Part shown: positions 41,874 through 50,153 of the stretch, one piece after another
How positions within the stretch are numbered: position 1 is the stretch's first letter
How the letters are laid out: each line of letters begins with the position of its first letter
From: Acidimicrobiia bacterium
Lineage (GTDB): Bacteria; Actinomycetota; Acidimicrobiia; Acidimicrobiales; CATQHL01
Length of the DNA: 50,153 nucleotides
Assembly (NCBI GenBank): GCA_009835395.1
Contig: VXXM01000030.1
Coordinates: 1-50,153 of the forward strand
Direction: 5' to 3'
Notes under the pieces: generated by a model
Told to the model about the DNA's origin: nothing
Database searches by the model: none
What the model saw: only the letters and a program-made list of their open reading frames with translations
Made by a program: the position numbers and the translations under genes

Positions 41874-42647
41874 TCAGCGGCCCTCCCAGCGCGGGGCGCG
41901 CTTCTCGCTGAAGGCGCGGACCCCCTCCTCGCCGTCGGACGATGCCAGCACCTCCACCAGGGCCGGAAGGTTGGCCATGCGGGCGTCGGCCGCGGTCATG
42001 TGGGCCGTGCGGCGGACGATCTGCTTGATGGCTCGCAGCGACAGCGGGGCGCAGGCCAGCAGGTTCTCCAGCCAGCGGTCCACGGCGGCGTCCAGGTCGG
42101 CGGCGGGGACCACCTCGTTCACCAGCCCCAGCGAAAGTGCCTCGCCGGCATTGAAGCGCCGCCCCGTCAGCAGCACCTCCATGGCCCACTTGGCGGGCAG
42201 TTGGCGTGCCAGTGACACGATGCCGCCGTCGAGGGGCAGGCGCCCCAGCCGGGGCTCGACGAACCCCAACTCGGCGTTCTCTGACGCCACCGCGAGATCG
42301 CAGCCCACCACCAGTTCCAGGCCGCCGCCCAGGGCGTAGCCGTTGACCCTGGCCAGCACCGGCACGTCGAGGGTCTCCCGCAACGTCAGGTGGCCGAAGC
42401 CGTCGGGGCGGGCCTCCAGCCAGTAGTCCATCCCGGTGCGTCCCTCGGTGCGCATGTCGTCGCCGGCGCAGAAGGCGCGGTCGCCGGCGCCGGTCAGCAC
42501 CACCACCCGCACCGAGCGATCGGCTTCGATGGTCTCCCAGGCCCGCCGCAGGTCCTCCTGGTGGGCCTCGTCGATGGCATTCAGCCGCTCCGGGCGGTTG
42601 ATGGTGACCCGGGCCACGTGGTCCTCGACTGCCAGGTCGATGCTCAT
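41874..42647 (-). CDS. Enoyl-CoA hydratase/isomerase family protein, intact active site
   Basis: A 257-residue crotonase with both catalytic glutamates in place: GGGLELVVGCD and FVEPRLG align without gaps with the two glutamates of classical enoyl-CoA hydratase. The oxyanion segment is FCAGDD. It should hydrate or isomerise an acyl-CoA. ATG 42647 overlaps the CoA-transferase stop by 4 nt (ATGA). With the CaiB-like enzyme it probably makes and then processes a CoA thioester, as in carnitine-type or acid catabolism. Last gene of the regulator operon. Confidence 0.92.
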   Translation of the reverse strand: MSIDLAVEDHVARVTINRPERLNAIDEAHQEDLRRAWETIEADRSVRVVVLTGAGDRAFCAGDDMRTEGRTGMDYWLEARPDGFGHLTLRETLDVPVLARVNGYALGGGLELVVGCDLAVASENAELGFVEPRLGRLPLDGGIVSLARQLPAKWAMEVLLTGRRFNAGEALSLGLVNEVVPAADLDAAVDRWLENLLACAPLSLRAIKQIVRRTAHMTAADARMANLPALVEVLASSDGEEGVRAFSEKRAPRWEGR

Positions 42648-43888
42648 GCCAGCACCCCCGCGGCGGTCAGCGCCTCGATCCGCTCCGGTGTGATTCCGTA
42701 GTCGGCCAGCGCCTCGGCGGCGCCCTCGCCAGGCGCCGGCGGCGGCCGGTACGGTGCCGGCGGCGTGTCGGGCAGGTGCACCGGTGACGCCACCGATCGC
42801 AGCGGCGCCCGCCCGTTGCGGGGCATCTCGGCGATCATGGGAGCGGTGTGGGGATCCGCCAGGGCCTCGGGGAGGGTCCGCACCGGGGCGCAGAGCACAT
42901 CTTCGGCCTCCAGCCGCTCGATCACCTCGGCGGTGCTGAATCGCCCGATGGCATCGGTCAGCAGGGCCTGCAGGCGTTCCTTGTTGGCGGCCTGCGCCTC
43001 CATGCCGGCGAAGTCGGGGTGCTCCGAGAGGTCTTCCAGGCCCAGAGCCGCGCAGATGTCGCGCAGCGGGTTGGGCTTGAAGGCGCCCACCAGCACGATC
43101 TCGCCGTCGCTGGTGGCGAACGTTCCGACCAGTGGCATGCGCGCCCAGTTCAGGGTGGGGCGATCCATCAGCGCCATCGTGGCCTCCAGGATCTGCATCG
43201 CCAGCAGCGAGTCGTAGAGCGAGACCTCCACCCGCTGCCCCCGGCCGGTCCGCCGGCGCTGCAGCAGGGCCATGAGGATGCCCTGCACCATGTTCATCCC
43301 GGCGGTGTAGTCGGCAAGAGAGATGGGGTAGATGGCGGTCGGGTGACCGTCGTCGGCCTTGTGCGACATCGCGCCCGTCAGCGCCTGCGCCAGGATGTCC
43401 TGGCCGCCCTTGCGCACGTAGGCCCCCTCGGTGCCGAAACCGGTGCCCTGCGCCCAGACGATGCGCGGGTTCAGGCCGGCCAGCCGCTCGTAGCCGAGTC
43501 CCAGGCGCTCCATGACCCCCGGCCGATAGTTGTTGACCACCACGTCGGCCTCCCGCACGAGATCGTCGATCAGCGCCAGGCCCTCGGGCGCCCGCACGTC
43601 GATCACCAGGCTGCGCTTGTTTCGGTTCACGGCGCCGAAGGCGGGGTGCTCGGTGCCGTCGGGGTCCACGAGGGCTTGGCGGAAGATGTCGCCGGTGCCG
43701 GGGCGCTCGATCTTCAGCACGTCGGCGCCGTGGTCGGCCAGGAGTTGGGTGGCGACGGGACCCATCATGATCTGGGAGAAGTCGAGGATCCTGATCCCCG
43801 AGAGCGGCTGGTCGCACGGTTCGTCGGTCAATGGATTCCGGCCTTCGCCGGAATGACGCTCTTGTGGGGAACGCAGAGGGCCCGGCAT
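42644..43888 (-). CDS. CaiB/BaiF-family CoA-transferase with a repeat-encoded N-terminal extension
   Basis: A family III CoA-transferase of 414 residues: IRILDFSQIMMGPVATQLLADHGADVLKIERPGTGD, Asp in SLADYTAGMN (likely catalytic aspartate region) and RGQRVEVSLYDSLLAM. It moves CoA between acids. ATG 43888 has GGAAG 7 nt upstream and follows the FAD gene by 3 nt, but residues 11-19 (RHSGEGRNP) are encoded by the dispersed palindromic repeat. TTG 43831, just after the repeat, would give the usual family N-terminus of 395 residues. I prefer 43888 for its ribosome site, but am not certain. Confidence 0.88.
   Translation of the reverse strand: MPGPLRSPQERHSGEGRNPLTDEPCDQPLSGIRILDFSQIMMGPVATQLLADHGADVLKIERPGTGDIFRQALVDPDGTEHPAFGAVNRNKRSLVIDVRAPEGLALIDDLVREADVVVNNYRPGVMERLGLGYERLAGLNPRIVWAQGTGFGTEGAYVRKGGQDILAQALTGAMSHKADDGHPTAIYPISLADYTAGMNMVQGILMALLQRRRTGRGQRVEVSLYDSLLAMQILEATMALMDRPTLNWARMPLVGTFATSDGEIVLVGAFKPNPLRDICAALGLEDLSEHPDFAGMEAQAANKERLQALLTDAIGRFSTAEVIERLEAEDVLCAPVRTLPEALADPHTAPMIAEMPRNGRAPLRSVASPVHLPDTPPAPYRPPPAPGEGAAEALADYGITPERIEALTAAGVLA
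43831..43857. repeat. Dispersed palindromic repeat, copy 2 (inside a coding frame)
   Basis: Reads ATGG, ATTCCGGC, loop CTTC, GCCGGAAT, GAC on the plus strand. Its reverse complement equals the copy at 13527-13553 except in the loop and end base. It lies within the N-terminal codons of the CaiB-like gene, in frame and without stops. Confidence 0.85.
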
Positions 43889-43891
43889 CGG

Positions 43892-45232
43892 TCAGCTTCC
43901 GGCGAGGCGGGCCCGTGGGGACGGGACGTCGCCGGGGTCGGCTCCCTGGGCGCGCAGCCGGCGCTGTATGGCGGGCACGTCGGCCTTGCGCACGGTGACG
44001 CCGGTGTTGAGTGCCTCGGTGGCGGCCGCCCCGGCCGCCTCGCCCATCGCCATGCACGGCGGGATCTCTCTCGACAGCTTCTGAGCCTCGGGTGTGACCG
44101 AGTAATGGCGCCCCGCCACCAGCAACTGCTCCACGCCTCGGGGCAGCATGGCCCGGTAGGGGGTGTAGTAGCCGCGGCCACGGGCCACGCTGTCGGCGAA
44201 GTGCGCCCGGTTGACCACGTCGTCCTTGGTCACCACGTACTCCCCCTCGATGAGGCGGGACTGGCGCACGCCGATCTGCGGTGCCACGTCCAGCACCACC
44301 GCCTTCTCGAAGCCGGGGTAGTGCCGGCGCACGTAGTCCACCGTGGCGGCGATCTTCTTGCGGCCCTCGCGGTCGGCCTCGGTGAGGTCCTCCACGCTCA
44401 ACCCGCTGTAGCCGGTCATGTGCGGGCAGTTGCACCACACCACGCCGGGAAGCGGCGTCTTCAGCCACCACAGCGCCCAGGAGCCGCCGAGGATGCGTCG
44501 CGTCGCCCGGTTCACGGCGTGGCACTCGGCGGGCTCCTCGTGCTCGAAACGCTCCGCGGCCTCGGTGTCCACGTTGCCGAGGCGGAACACCGTGGTGACC
44601 ATGTACGAGCCCTCCACGAACGGCGCTCCGGCTCCGGCGGCCACGTCGCCGTCGCCGCTCGCATCGATCACCACGTCGCCCAGGATCGCCTGCAGTCCGG
44701 TCTTGGTCTCGCAGATCACGCCGCGGATGGTGTCATCCTCCATGATCGGCGCCGAGTACCAGGAGTGCAGCCGCACGTCGATCCCCGCCTCCTCCGCCAA
44801 GTCGTTGGAGACCCGCTTCCAGCCGTCGGGATCGAAGGCCACGGCGTAGACGATGGACTTCTGGGGCCCCTTGGCGTACAGGTCGAAGAGTCCCCAGCGC
44901 GACCAGCGCCGCCACATCTCGTCGCTCAGGATCCGGTCCTCCGGGGGCGGGTAGACCGCCAGCCCGCGGGCCTCGAGGCGCTCGACCATCTCTTGGGCGA
45001 TGCCGGCCACGGTGATCTCTTCGGCCCCGTCGGCGAAGTCGTCGAGCACCAGCACCATGCCGCCCGCCGCCAGGCCGCCCAGGTAGGCGTAGCGCTCGAG
45101 CAGCGTGACGCTCGCCCCGTTGCGGGCGGCGGCCACCGCCGCCGCGAGCCCTGCCGGGCCTCCGCCCACCACCACCACGTCGCTGCGGGCCACGACGGGG
45201 GCGTCCACCGCGGGACGGATGACGGCGCCCAT
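43892..45232 (-). CDS. FAD-dependent oxidoreductase (FAD_oxidored type)
   Basis: A 446-residue flavoprotein with the dinucleotide motif VVVVGGGPAGLAAAVAAARNG (about 20-40), GDVVIDASGDGDVAAGAGAPF and C-terminal QLLVAGRHYSVTPEAQKLSREIPPCMAMGEAAG AA. This layout matches the FAD-dependent oxidoreductases with one GGxGxG fold found in catabolic loci; it has several cysteines (WCNCPH) that may bind a cluster or be structural. ATG 45232 is 2 nt after the regulator stop, so the genes are cotranscribed. Substrate unknown; it may oxidise the imported compound or an acid derived from it. Confidence 0.85.
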   Translation of the reverse strand: MGAVIRPAVDAPVVARSDVVVVGGGPAGLAAAVAAARNGASVTLLERYAYLGGLAAGGMVLVLDDFADGAEEITVAGIAQEMVERLEARGLAVYPPPEDRILSDEMWRRWSRWGLFDLYAKGPQKSIVYAVAFDPDGWKRVSNDLAEEAGIDVRLHSWYSAPIMEDDTIRGVICETKTGLQAILGDVVIDASGDGDVAAGAGAPFVEGSYMVTTVFRLGNVDTEAAERFEHEEPAECHAVNRATRRILGGSWALWWLKTPLPGVVWCNCPHMTGYSGLSVEDLTEADREGRKKIAATVDYVRRHYPGFEKAVVLDVAPQIGVRQSRLIEGEYVVTKDDVVNRAHFADSVARGRGYYTPYRAMLPRGVEQLLVAGRHYSVTPEAQKLSREIPPCMAMGEAAGAAATEALNTGVTVRKADVPAIQRRLRAQGADPGDVPSPRARLAGS

Positions 45233-45234
45233 TC

Positions 45235-45876
45235 TCAGAAACTCGGCGGCGTCACGACCCACAGCGAGACGGAGGTCACGTCGCCGGGGTTCTCGTACCA
45301 GTGGGGGATCGTCGAGCTGTAGGAGATCGAGTCGCCTGCCTCCAGCACGTAGTGCACCCCGCCCACGTTCACCGCGTGGGTGCCCTCCAGCACGATGCCG
45401 AACTCCTCTCCGTCGTGCACGAAGGGGGTGTTCTCGGTGGAGTAGCCAGGCTCGGTCACGATGCGGATGGCCTCGAGCGCGCTGTCGAGGCGGGCGGTGA
45501 GCAACTCGGCGAGCACAAGGTCGTCGTTGTTGCCCAGGTTCAGGCGTCGTCGCTCGTTGCGCCGTACCACCGGAGACGAGATCTGCTCGCCGGCCATCAG
45601 CCGGGCCACCGGGATGCCCAGCGCGTGCGCCACTTGCACGAGTGTGTTGAACGACGGGTTGCCCTGGCCGCGTTCCACCTGCGAGAGCAGCCCGGCGCTC
45701 ACGCCCGCCTGGGAGGCGAGTTTTTCGAGCGTCCGGCCCCGCAGCTTCCGCAGACGCTTGATCTCGTTGCCGACGGCACCGACGGTGAGCGGGGGTCGCT
45801 CCGAAACGGTCGCCGGCGCGGTGGCACCCGAGGCGTGCCAGTGCAGGGTGTCACTATCGTGCGCGGTCGGGTGCAT
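45235..45876 (-). CDS. XRE-family regulator with C-terminal cupin domain
   Basis: A 213-residue transcription factor. Residues about 36-93 form an XRE helix-turn-helix (IKRLRKLRGRTLEKLASQAG, VSAGLLSQVERG). Residues about 145-205 form a cupin (HDGEEFGIVLEGT, GDSISYSSTIPHWYENPG) that should sense a small ligand. Such regulators are often repressors released by a pathway metabolite. ATG 45876 follows GAAGGAGG. The gene lies next to the 23-nt element shared with the importer promoter, which I propose as its operator. It probably regulates itself, its operon, the divergent GMC genes and the importer. Confidence 0.92.
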   Translation of the reverse strand: MHPTAHDSDTLHWHASGATAPATVSERPPLTVGAVGNEIKRLRKLRGRTLEKLASQAGVSAGLLSQVERGQGNPSFNTLVQVAHALGIPVARLMAGEQISSPVVRRNERRRLNLGNNDDLVLAELLTARLDSALEAIRIVTEPGYSTENTPFVHDGEEFGIVLEGTHAVNVGGVHYVLEAGDSISYSSTIPHWYENPGDVTSVSLWVVTPPSF

Positions 45877-45886
45877 CACGGCCTCC

Positions 45887-45909
45887 TTCACTAAAATATA
45901 GTATTTCAA
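45887..45909. promoter_or_regulatory. Putative XRE-cupin operator in the divergent promoter region
   Basis: TTGAA-ATA-CTATATTTTAGTGAA on the minus strand, 20/23 identical to the importer copy. The minus-strand reading contains TATATT (leader about 12 nt, with GAAGGAGG). The plus-strand reading contains TATAGT (45897-45902), a good -10 for the GMC gene. One protein bound here could block both promoters. Confidence 0.72.
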
Positions 45910-45941
45910 TATGCTGACATTGCGGAGGCGGGCCTGAGCCC

Positions 45942-47615
45942 ATGGCGGCGACGCGAGCGGACCGCGTGCAGCGTGCCGGTGCTGGCTCCGGCGAGAACCC
46001 CGTCGCCGATGTTCTGATCGTCGGCTCCGGTGCCTCCGGGTCGGTGGCAGCAACCCGCCTCGCCGGCGCCGGTTTCGACGTGGTCTGCCTCGAGCAGGGC
46101 GACTGGGTGCACCCGGCGGACTACATGAGTGCCACGCCCGAGGCCGAGTTGGCCTGGGTGCAGCGCTGGAGTCCTGACCCCAACGCCCGGCGCAGTCCGG
46201 CCGACTACCCGCTGACCGGCGACGCCGACATCCGCCCGGTGATGTACAACGGCGTCGGCGGGGGACTGGTGCAGTGGGCGGCGATGTGGCAGCCGATGCT
46301 GGCCTCGGACTTCAGGGTGCGTTCGCTCGACGGCGTGGCCGACGACTGGCCCATCGGCTGGGCCGACTTGGCGGTGCCCTATGCAGAGGTGGCCCACGAC
46401 ATGTCGGTCTCGGGGCTGGCGGGCGATCCGGCCCTGCCCGACATGGACGCCTACCCGAACCCGCCGGTCTCGATCGGGAAGATCGGTGAGGTGGCCGCCC
46501 GGGGCATGGACCGTCTTGGCTGGCACTGGTGGCCGGGCGCCAACGCCATCGCCTCGCGGCGCCACGGCGCCCTGCAGGCCTGCCAGCGCCGCGGCACCTG
46601 TATGACCGGCTGTCCCGAGAACGCCAAGGCGACACCCTCGCTGACCCACTGGCCGGCCGCGCTGGCCGCCGGTGCCCGCCTGGTCACCGGGGCCCGCGTG
46701 GCCGAGATACCCCTTGACGAGCGAGGGCGGGCGCTCGGTGCGGTGTTCCTCGACGGGGACGGCGCCGAGCACCTCCAGCGGGCGAGCGTGGTGATCCTGG
46801 CCGCCAACGCCGTGGGCACCGCCCGCCTGCTGCTGCTGTCGAGGTCGGCGCGCTTCCCCGACGGGCTCGCCAACTCCTCGGGACTGGTGGGGCGCCGGCT
46901 GATGCAGCATCCCTACCGCACCGTCACGGCCGTCTGTGAGGAGCCCCTGGACAGCTGGCAGGGCCCCTGGGGGCAGAGCATCTACTCCCTCGAGTTCGCC
47001 GAGACGCACCTAGATCGCGACTTCGTGCGCGGCGCCAAGTGGATGGTCATGCCCCACGGGGGGCCCATGTTCGCCGTGGCGGAGTACCACGAAGCGCACC
47101 GGCATGAGGGCTTTGAGGCCCTGTGGGGGGAGAACTTCCACCGCGCCGCCGCGGAGGTGTTCGGGCATTCCTTCACCTGGGGCATCCAGGTGGAGGACCT
47201 GCCCGAGGAGCACAACCGGGTGGTCCTCGACCCGGACATCTCGGACACCTCGGGACTGCCGACGGCCAGGATCGAGTACCGGCTGTCGGAGAACTCGCGG
47301 CGGATGCTGGACTTCAACGTGGCACGCGGCGTCGAGGCGGCCGAGGCTGCCGGGGCCACTTCAACCCTGGTGCGCGACATCTGGCCCACCGGTGTCGGCC
47401 ACGTGCTGGGCACAACCCGGATGGGCGACGACCCCGCCACGTCGGTCGTGGACCGCTGGTGCCGCTCCCACGACGTGTCGAACCTCTACGTCATCGACGG
47501 CGGCGTCTTCGTGACCGGCGGGTCGGCCAACCCCACGGCCACGATCATGGCGAACGCGCTGCGCGTCAGCGAGCACATGATCGAGACGAGGGCCACCCAG
47601 GAGGTCCCGCTGTGA
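45942..47615 (+). CDS. GMC-type FAD dehydrogenase, large subunit with a Cys motif
   Basis: A 557-residue flavoprotein resembling gluconate 2-dehydrogenase-type GMC oxidoreductases. FAD motif VLIVGSGASGSVAATRLAGAG near the N-terminus, C214-x5-C220-x3-C224 (CQRRGTCMTGCPENAKA), which may bind an iron-sulfur centre, and the C-terminal GMC block GHVLGTTRMGDDP ... GGVFVTGGSANPTATIMANAL. It should oxidise an alcohol or sugar CH-OH group. No signal peptide is seen, unlike periplasmic relatives. ATG 45942 has GCGGAGGCGG upstream. It overlaps the small-subunit gene (GTGA). Confidence 0.9.
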   Translation: MAATRADRVQRAGAGSGENPVADVLIVGSGASGSVAATRLAGAGFDVVCLEQGDWVHPADYMSATPEAELAWVQRWSPDPNARRSPADYPLTGDADIRPVMYNGVGGGLVQWAAMWQPMLASDFRVRSLDGVADDWPIGWADLAVPYAEVAHDMSVSGLAGDPALPDMDAYPNPPVSIGKIGEVAARGMDRLGWHWWPGANAIASRRHGALQACQRRGTCMTGCPENAKATPSLTHWPAALAAGARLVTGARVAEIPLDERGRALGAVFLDGDGAEHLQRASVVILAANAVGTARLLLLSRSARFPDGLANSSGLVGRRLMQHPYRTVTAVCEEPLDSWQGPWGQSIYSLEFAETHLDRDFVRGAKWMVMPHGGPMFAVAEYHEAHRHEGFEALWGENFHRAAAEVFGHSFTWGIQVEDLPEEHNRVVLDPDISDTSGLPTARIEYRLSENSRRMLDFNVARGVEAAEAAGATSTLVRDIWPTGVGHVLGTTRMGDDPATSVVDRWCRSHDVSNLYVIDGGVFVTGGSANPTATIMANALRVSEHMIETRATQEVPL

Positions 47616-48027
47616 GCGCTGGGGGTCTCGCCGGATCGCAGCGGGCGGTGCTGGCATGTCTGGCCGACGTGCTCATCGCCCAGGGACGCGGCATGCCGGC
47701 GGCGTCGGCCGTCGGCGTCCCGGGCGAGCTCATCGACCGCTGCCTGGAGGTGGCACCGGTCCTGGGGGCGCCACTCGGAGCGCTTCTGGACGAGCCCGCC
47801 GCCGACGCTCCGGAGGAATTCGTGCGGCAACTTGCCGCCCGCCGTCCCGACGACTTCGCGGTGCTGTCGACGGCGGTCGTCGGCGCCTACTACCTCAGCG
47901 GTGAGGTGCGCGACCTCATCGGCTACCCCGGCCAGCAGCCCAGCCCGCTCTCGGTGGCCGGCGAACCCGACTACCTGGACATGCTGGAACGGGTCTACGA
48001 GCGCCACCCCGGTTACCGGGAGGCCCC

Positions 48028-48031
<4 letters not shown>
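47612..48031 (+). CDS. GMC dehydrogenase small subunit-like protein
   Basis: A 139-residue protein resembling the gluconate 2-dehydrogenase subunit 3 group that accompanies GMC large subunits: [24 protein letters not shown] and [29 protein letters not shown] are in the usual order. It has no signal peptide. GTG 47612 overlaps the large-subunit stop, and the stop overlaps the ferredoxin start (ATGA), so the three are made together. It probably stabilises the flavoprotein or docks the electron acceptor. The family match is by eye. Confidence 0.8.
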
Positions 48032-48357
<326 letters not shown>

Positions 48358-48413
48358 GCCGCGCAACGCCCCCGCGGCGTACGGATTTCCCCATAAGCAG
48401 GTGCGCCCGTGCG

Positions 48414-48419
48414 TACGAT
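48414..48419 (+). promoter_or_regulatory. Possible -10 box, TACGAT, upstream of the binding-protein gene
   Basis: TACGAT fits TANNNT and would give a leader of about 60 nt ending in CGGGAGG. No good -35 is seen. A weak GCCGCG/CGCGGC stem just after the ferredoxin stop could end the previous operon, but I do not call it. Confidence 0.25.
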
Positions 48420-48486
48420 CTGGCGGCAGAAGGCGCCGCGGCACACCGTTTGGCTCGTGCAGCGGCGGATCGTCCGGGAGGTATCG

Positions 48487-49767
48487 ATGAACAGGAATGC
48501 CGATTCCCGCGTGCGGAAAGTGACCGCGGTGCTCGCCGCCTTGGCGCTCGCGGCACTGGCGGCCGCGGCCTGCAGCGACGATGCCGATGCCCCGGAGCGT
48601 CCGTCGCTCGGAACCGTCCGGGTGGCTGCGGATGAGGCCATTCAGATCCGGGCATTGATGGTGACCACCAACCTGGCGGGCGGCGGCGCCTCCAACGTGC
48701 GGGTCGTGCGGCTGGCCGTCGAGCATTACGGGCCGATTCACGGTTTCGACGTGCACGTCGGCGAGGAGCACGATGAGCGTTGTTCGCCCGACGGCGGCCG
48801 GGGGGCGGCGGAGACGATCATCGCCGACGGCAGCGTGGTCGGTGTCATCGGCCCCTCATGCTCGGTGGCGGCCGTCGAGGCGGCGCCGTTGCTGGGCGGA
48901 GCCGGAATGGTGCTGATCTCCCCGAGCAACACCTCCCCGGCGCTGACCTCCGACCTGGAAGGCAGCCCCGCCGAGCACTACGTCGAGGGCTACTACCGCA
49001 CCGCCCACAACGACCTGTTCCAGGGCAAGGCCGTGGCGCGATTCCTTCGGAACGAGCGGGGTCTCACCAGAGCGGCGGTCATCCACACCGGCGACGTCTA
49101 CACGTGGGGTCTTGCGGAGGCATTCATCAATGCGTTCGAGGAACTCGGCGGGTCGATCACCGGCACGCGGGAGGTGAACAGGGAGGCGACCGACCTGGTG
49201 CCGGCGCTGACCGCGCTCGCCTGGGATGAGCCGGAGGCGCTGTTCCTGCCGGTCTCCCAGACGGTCGGCGAGGCGATCGTCGGCCAGGCCCCCGGCGTGG
49301 CGGGCATGGAGGACGTTCTCCTCATCACCGGGGACGGCCTGATCGACGACGAGTTCATGGCACTGCCCGAGACCGAGGGAATGTTCTTCTCCGGACCGGA
49401 GATCCACTTCGGCGATAACCGCAACGAGAGCACGGGCAGGAGCGCTCCCCAGGTCCTCGCCGCCTACGAGGACTTCTACGGTTTGCCACCCGTTTCGGCG
49501 TTCTGGGGTCATGCCTACGATGCGACGACGTTGCTCCTCGAGGCGATCGAGGCGTCCTCCAGCATGTTCCGCGGCTCGCTGGTCATCGACAGGGCGGGCG
49601 TGCGCGAGTACCTCGACGGCGTGGCCGGCTTCGCCGGGCTCATCGGCGAGATCACCTGCGACGACTTCGGCGACTGCGGCGTGCCGCGCGTCGAGGTGAT
49701 CGAGCATCTCGACGCCACCGACGTCCCGGCCAGCAGGGCCAACGCCGTCTACGAGTACGAGCCCTGA
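48487..49767 (+). CDS. Branched-chain-type ABC solute-binding lipoprotein
   Basis: A 426-residue periplasmic-binding-protein fold of the branched-chain amino acid/amide type (LivJ-like). Lipobox LAAAAC (Cys29), then SDDADAPERP, a short linker. Core: GGRGAAETIIADGSVVGVIGPSCSVAAVEAAPLLGGAGMVLISPSNTSPALT, AAVIHTGDVYTWGLAEAFINAFEELGGSI and FWGHAYDATTLLLEAIE. The ligand is unknown. ATG 48487 follows CGGGAGG; the longer frame to 48409 has no ribosome site. No permease or ATPase is next to it in the window, so it may serve an importer elsewhere or act as a sensor. Confidence 0.9.
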   Translation: MNRNADSRVRKVTAVLAALALAALAAAACSDDADAPERPSLGTVRVAADEAIQIRALMVTTNLAGGGASNVRVVRLAVEHYGPIHGFDVHVGEEHDERCSPDGGRGAAETIIADGSVVGVIGPSCSVAAVEAAPLLGGAGMVLISPSNTSPALTSDLEGSPAEHYVEGYYRTAHNDLFQGKAVARFLRNERGLTRAAVIHTGDVYTWGLAEAFINAFEELGGSITGTREVNREATDLVPALTALAWDEPEALFLPVSQTVGEAIVGQAPGVAGMEDVLLITGDGLIDDEFMALPETEGMFFSGPEIHFGDNRNESTGRSAPQVLAAYEDFYGLPPVSAFWGHAYDATTLLLEAIEASSSMFRGSLVIDRAGVREYLDGVAGFAGLIGEITCDDFGDCGVPRVEVIEHLDATDVPASRANAVYEYEP

Positions 49768-49911
49768 GACCATCGGCGCGCCGGCAGTTCTTGCGGAATC
49801 AGTCGCCCACTGCTCTCGATAACCGATACCGCCCAGATCATGTGGTGATCCTTTCTCTTATCTAGATCGTGATATTTTGCTCAGACCATCTGCATGGCAG
49901 GAGGTCTGGTG

Positions 49912-50153
49912 GTGTCCCAGGGTTGGTGGGGGTTGTTGAGGTTCCTGTCGGAGCGTGTGTCGATGCGGCGGTCGGCGCGGCGTGTTGTGTGGGTGTCTTT
50001 GGTTGCGGTGTTGACGGCGGGGTGTGTGTCGTCAGCGGGTTCGGGTGGTTCGTTGGTGGTGGAGGATCGGGGTGAGCCCTCGGCGGATGCCATGTCGACG
50101 GATGAAGTGGACGCCGTGCCGGTGGCCCAGGCCGGGGCGGATGAGGCGGGAGC
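49912..50153 (+). CDS. Lipoprotein N-terminus, truncated by the window edge
   Basis: An open frame from GTG 49912 (AGGAGGT 6 nt upstream; ATG 49894 is an alternative) to the window end. It encodes an Arg-rich start, a hydrophobic stretch VVWVSLVAVLTAGC with a lipobox (AGC), and a Gly/Ser/Glu-rich mature start. Codon choice differs from the rest: TTG, GTG and GGT dominate instead of CTG, GTC and GGC, and the sense strand is rich in G and T. The mature domain is not visible. The 144-nt gap before it has an AT-rich patch (49851-49880) that may hold its promoter. Confidence 0.65.
   Translation, partial: MSQGWWGLLRFLSERVSMRRSARRVVWVSLVAVLTAGCVSSAGSGGSLVVEDRGEPSADAMSTDEVDAVPVAQAGADEAG

Noticed and set aside
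41874-44525. 883-codon frame covering the hydratase and beyond
   Set aside because: Only the part from 42647 matches crotonases; the rest is the wrong frame of the CoA-transferase.

Overview
The window is a very GC-rich, gene-dense stretch. Ribosome sites are GGAGG-type, GTG starts are common, and genes often join by GTGA or ATGA overlaps. Several start codons sit 6-9 nt after a TANNNT -10 box, the pattern of leaderless actinobacterial transcripts. Proline-rich lipoproteins, ABC importers, SDRs, acyl-CoA enzymes and a 7Fe ferredoxin fit a high-GC Actinomycetota chromosome. An Acidimicrobiia-like, possibly marine or host-associated lineage is my guess, not shown by the sequence. No rRNA, tRNA, transposase, phage gene or CRISPR array was seen. 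No stretch over 300 bases lacks a gene; the largest gaps are about 7884-8113, 13458-13649, 24245-24417, 15564-15731 and 49768-49911.

Layout. 1-5.1 kb: truncated lipoprotein, acyl-CoA synthetase, atypical crotonase, alpha/beta hydrolase, an SDR without the SDR catalytic residues, and an AlkD-like protein. 5.1-13.5 kb: YHYH lipoprotein with an FMN glutamate-synthase-like protein, CocE/NonD hydrolase, SDR, a small 11-residue-repeat protein, and an operon of acyl-CoA dehydrogenase, VOC protein and class II aldolase homologue lacking metal ligands. 13.6-20.9 kb: VWA lipoprotein followed by a strong terminator, acyl-CoA synthetase, IlvD/Edd dehydratase and two coupled SDRs. 20.9-24.2 kb: a minus-strand operon in which the Rieske cluster is missing from the oxygenase subunit and is instead fused to its reductase, plus a GST.

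24.4-37.1 kb is a plus-strand catabolic operon: sugar-type solute-binding protein, two permeases, a small CxxC protein, HyuA/HyuB hydantoinase-oxoprolinase subunits, SDR, a 676-residue cytosolic glycosidase-like protein, D-2-hydroxyacid dehydrogenase and, last, the MalK-type ATPase. It looks like import, ring or amide opening and oxidation of one unknown compound.

37.1-48.4 kb looks like one regulon. An XRE-cupin regulator leads a minus-strand operon (FAD oxidoreductase, CaiB CoA-transferase, enoyl-CoA hydratase). A BMP-family ABC importer lies downstream. A GMC dehydrogenase, its small subunit and a 7Fe ferredoxin run the other way. A 23-nt AT-rich element, 20/23 identical, lies both in the divergent regulator/GMC promoter region and upstream of the importer, and is the probable operator. 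The right end has a branched-chain-type binding protein and the start of a lipoprotein with GT-rich composition unlike the rest.
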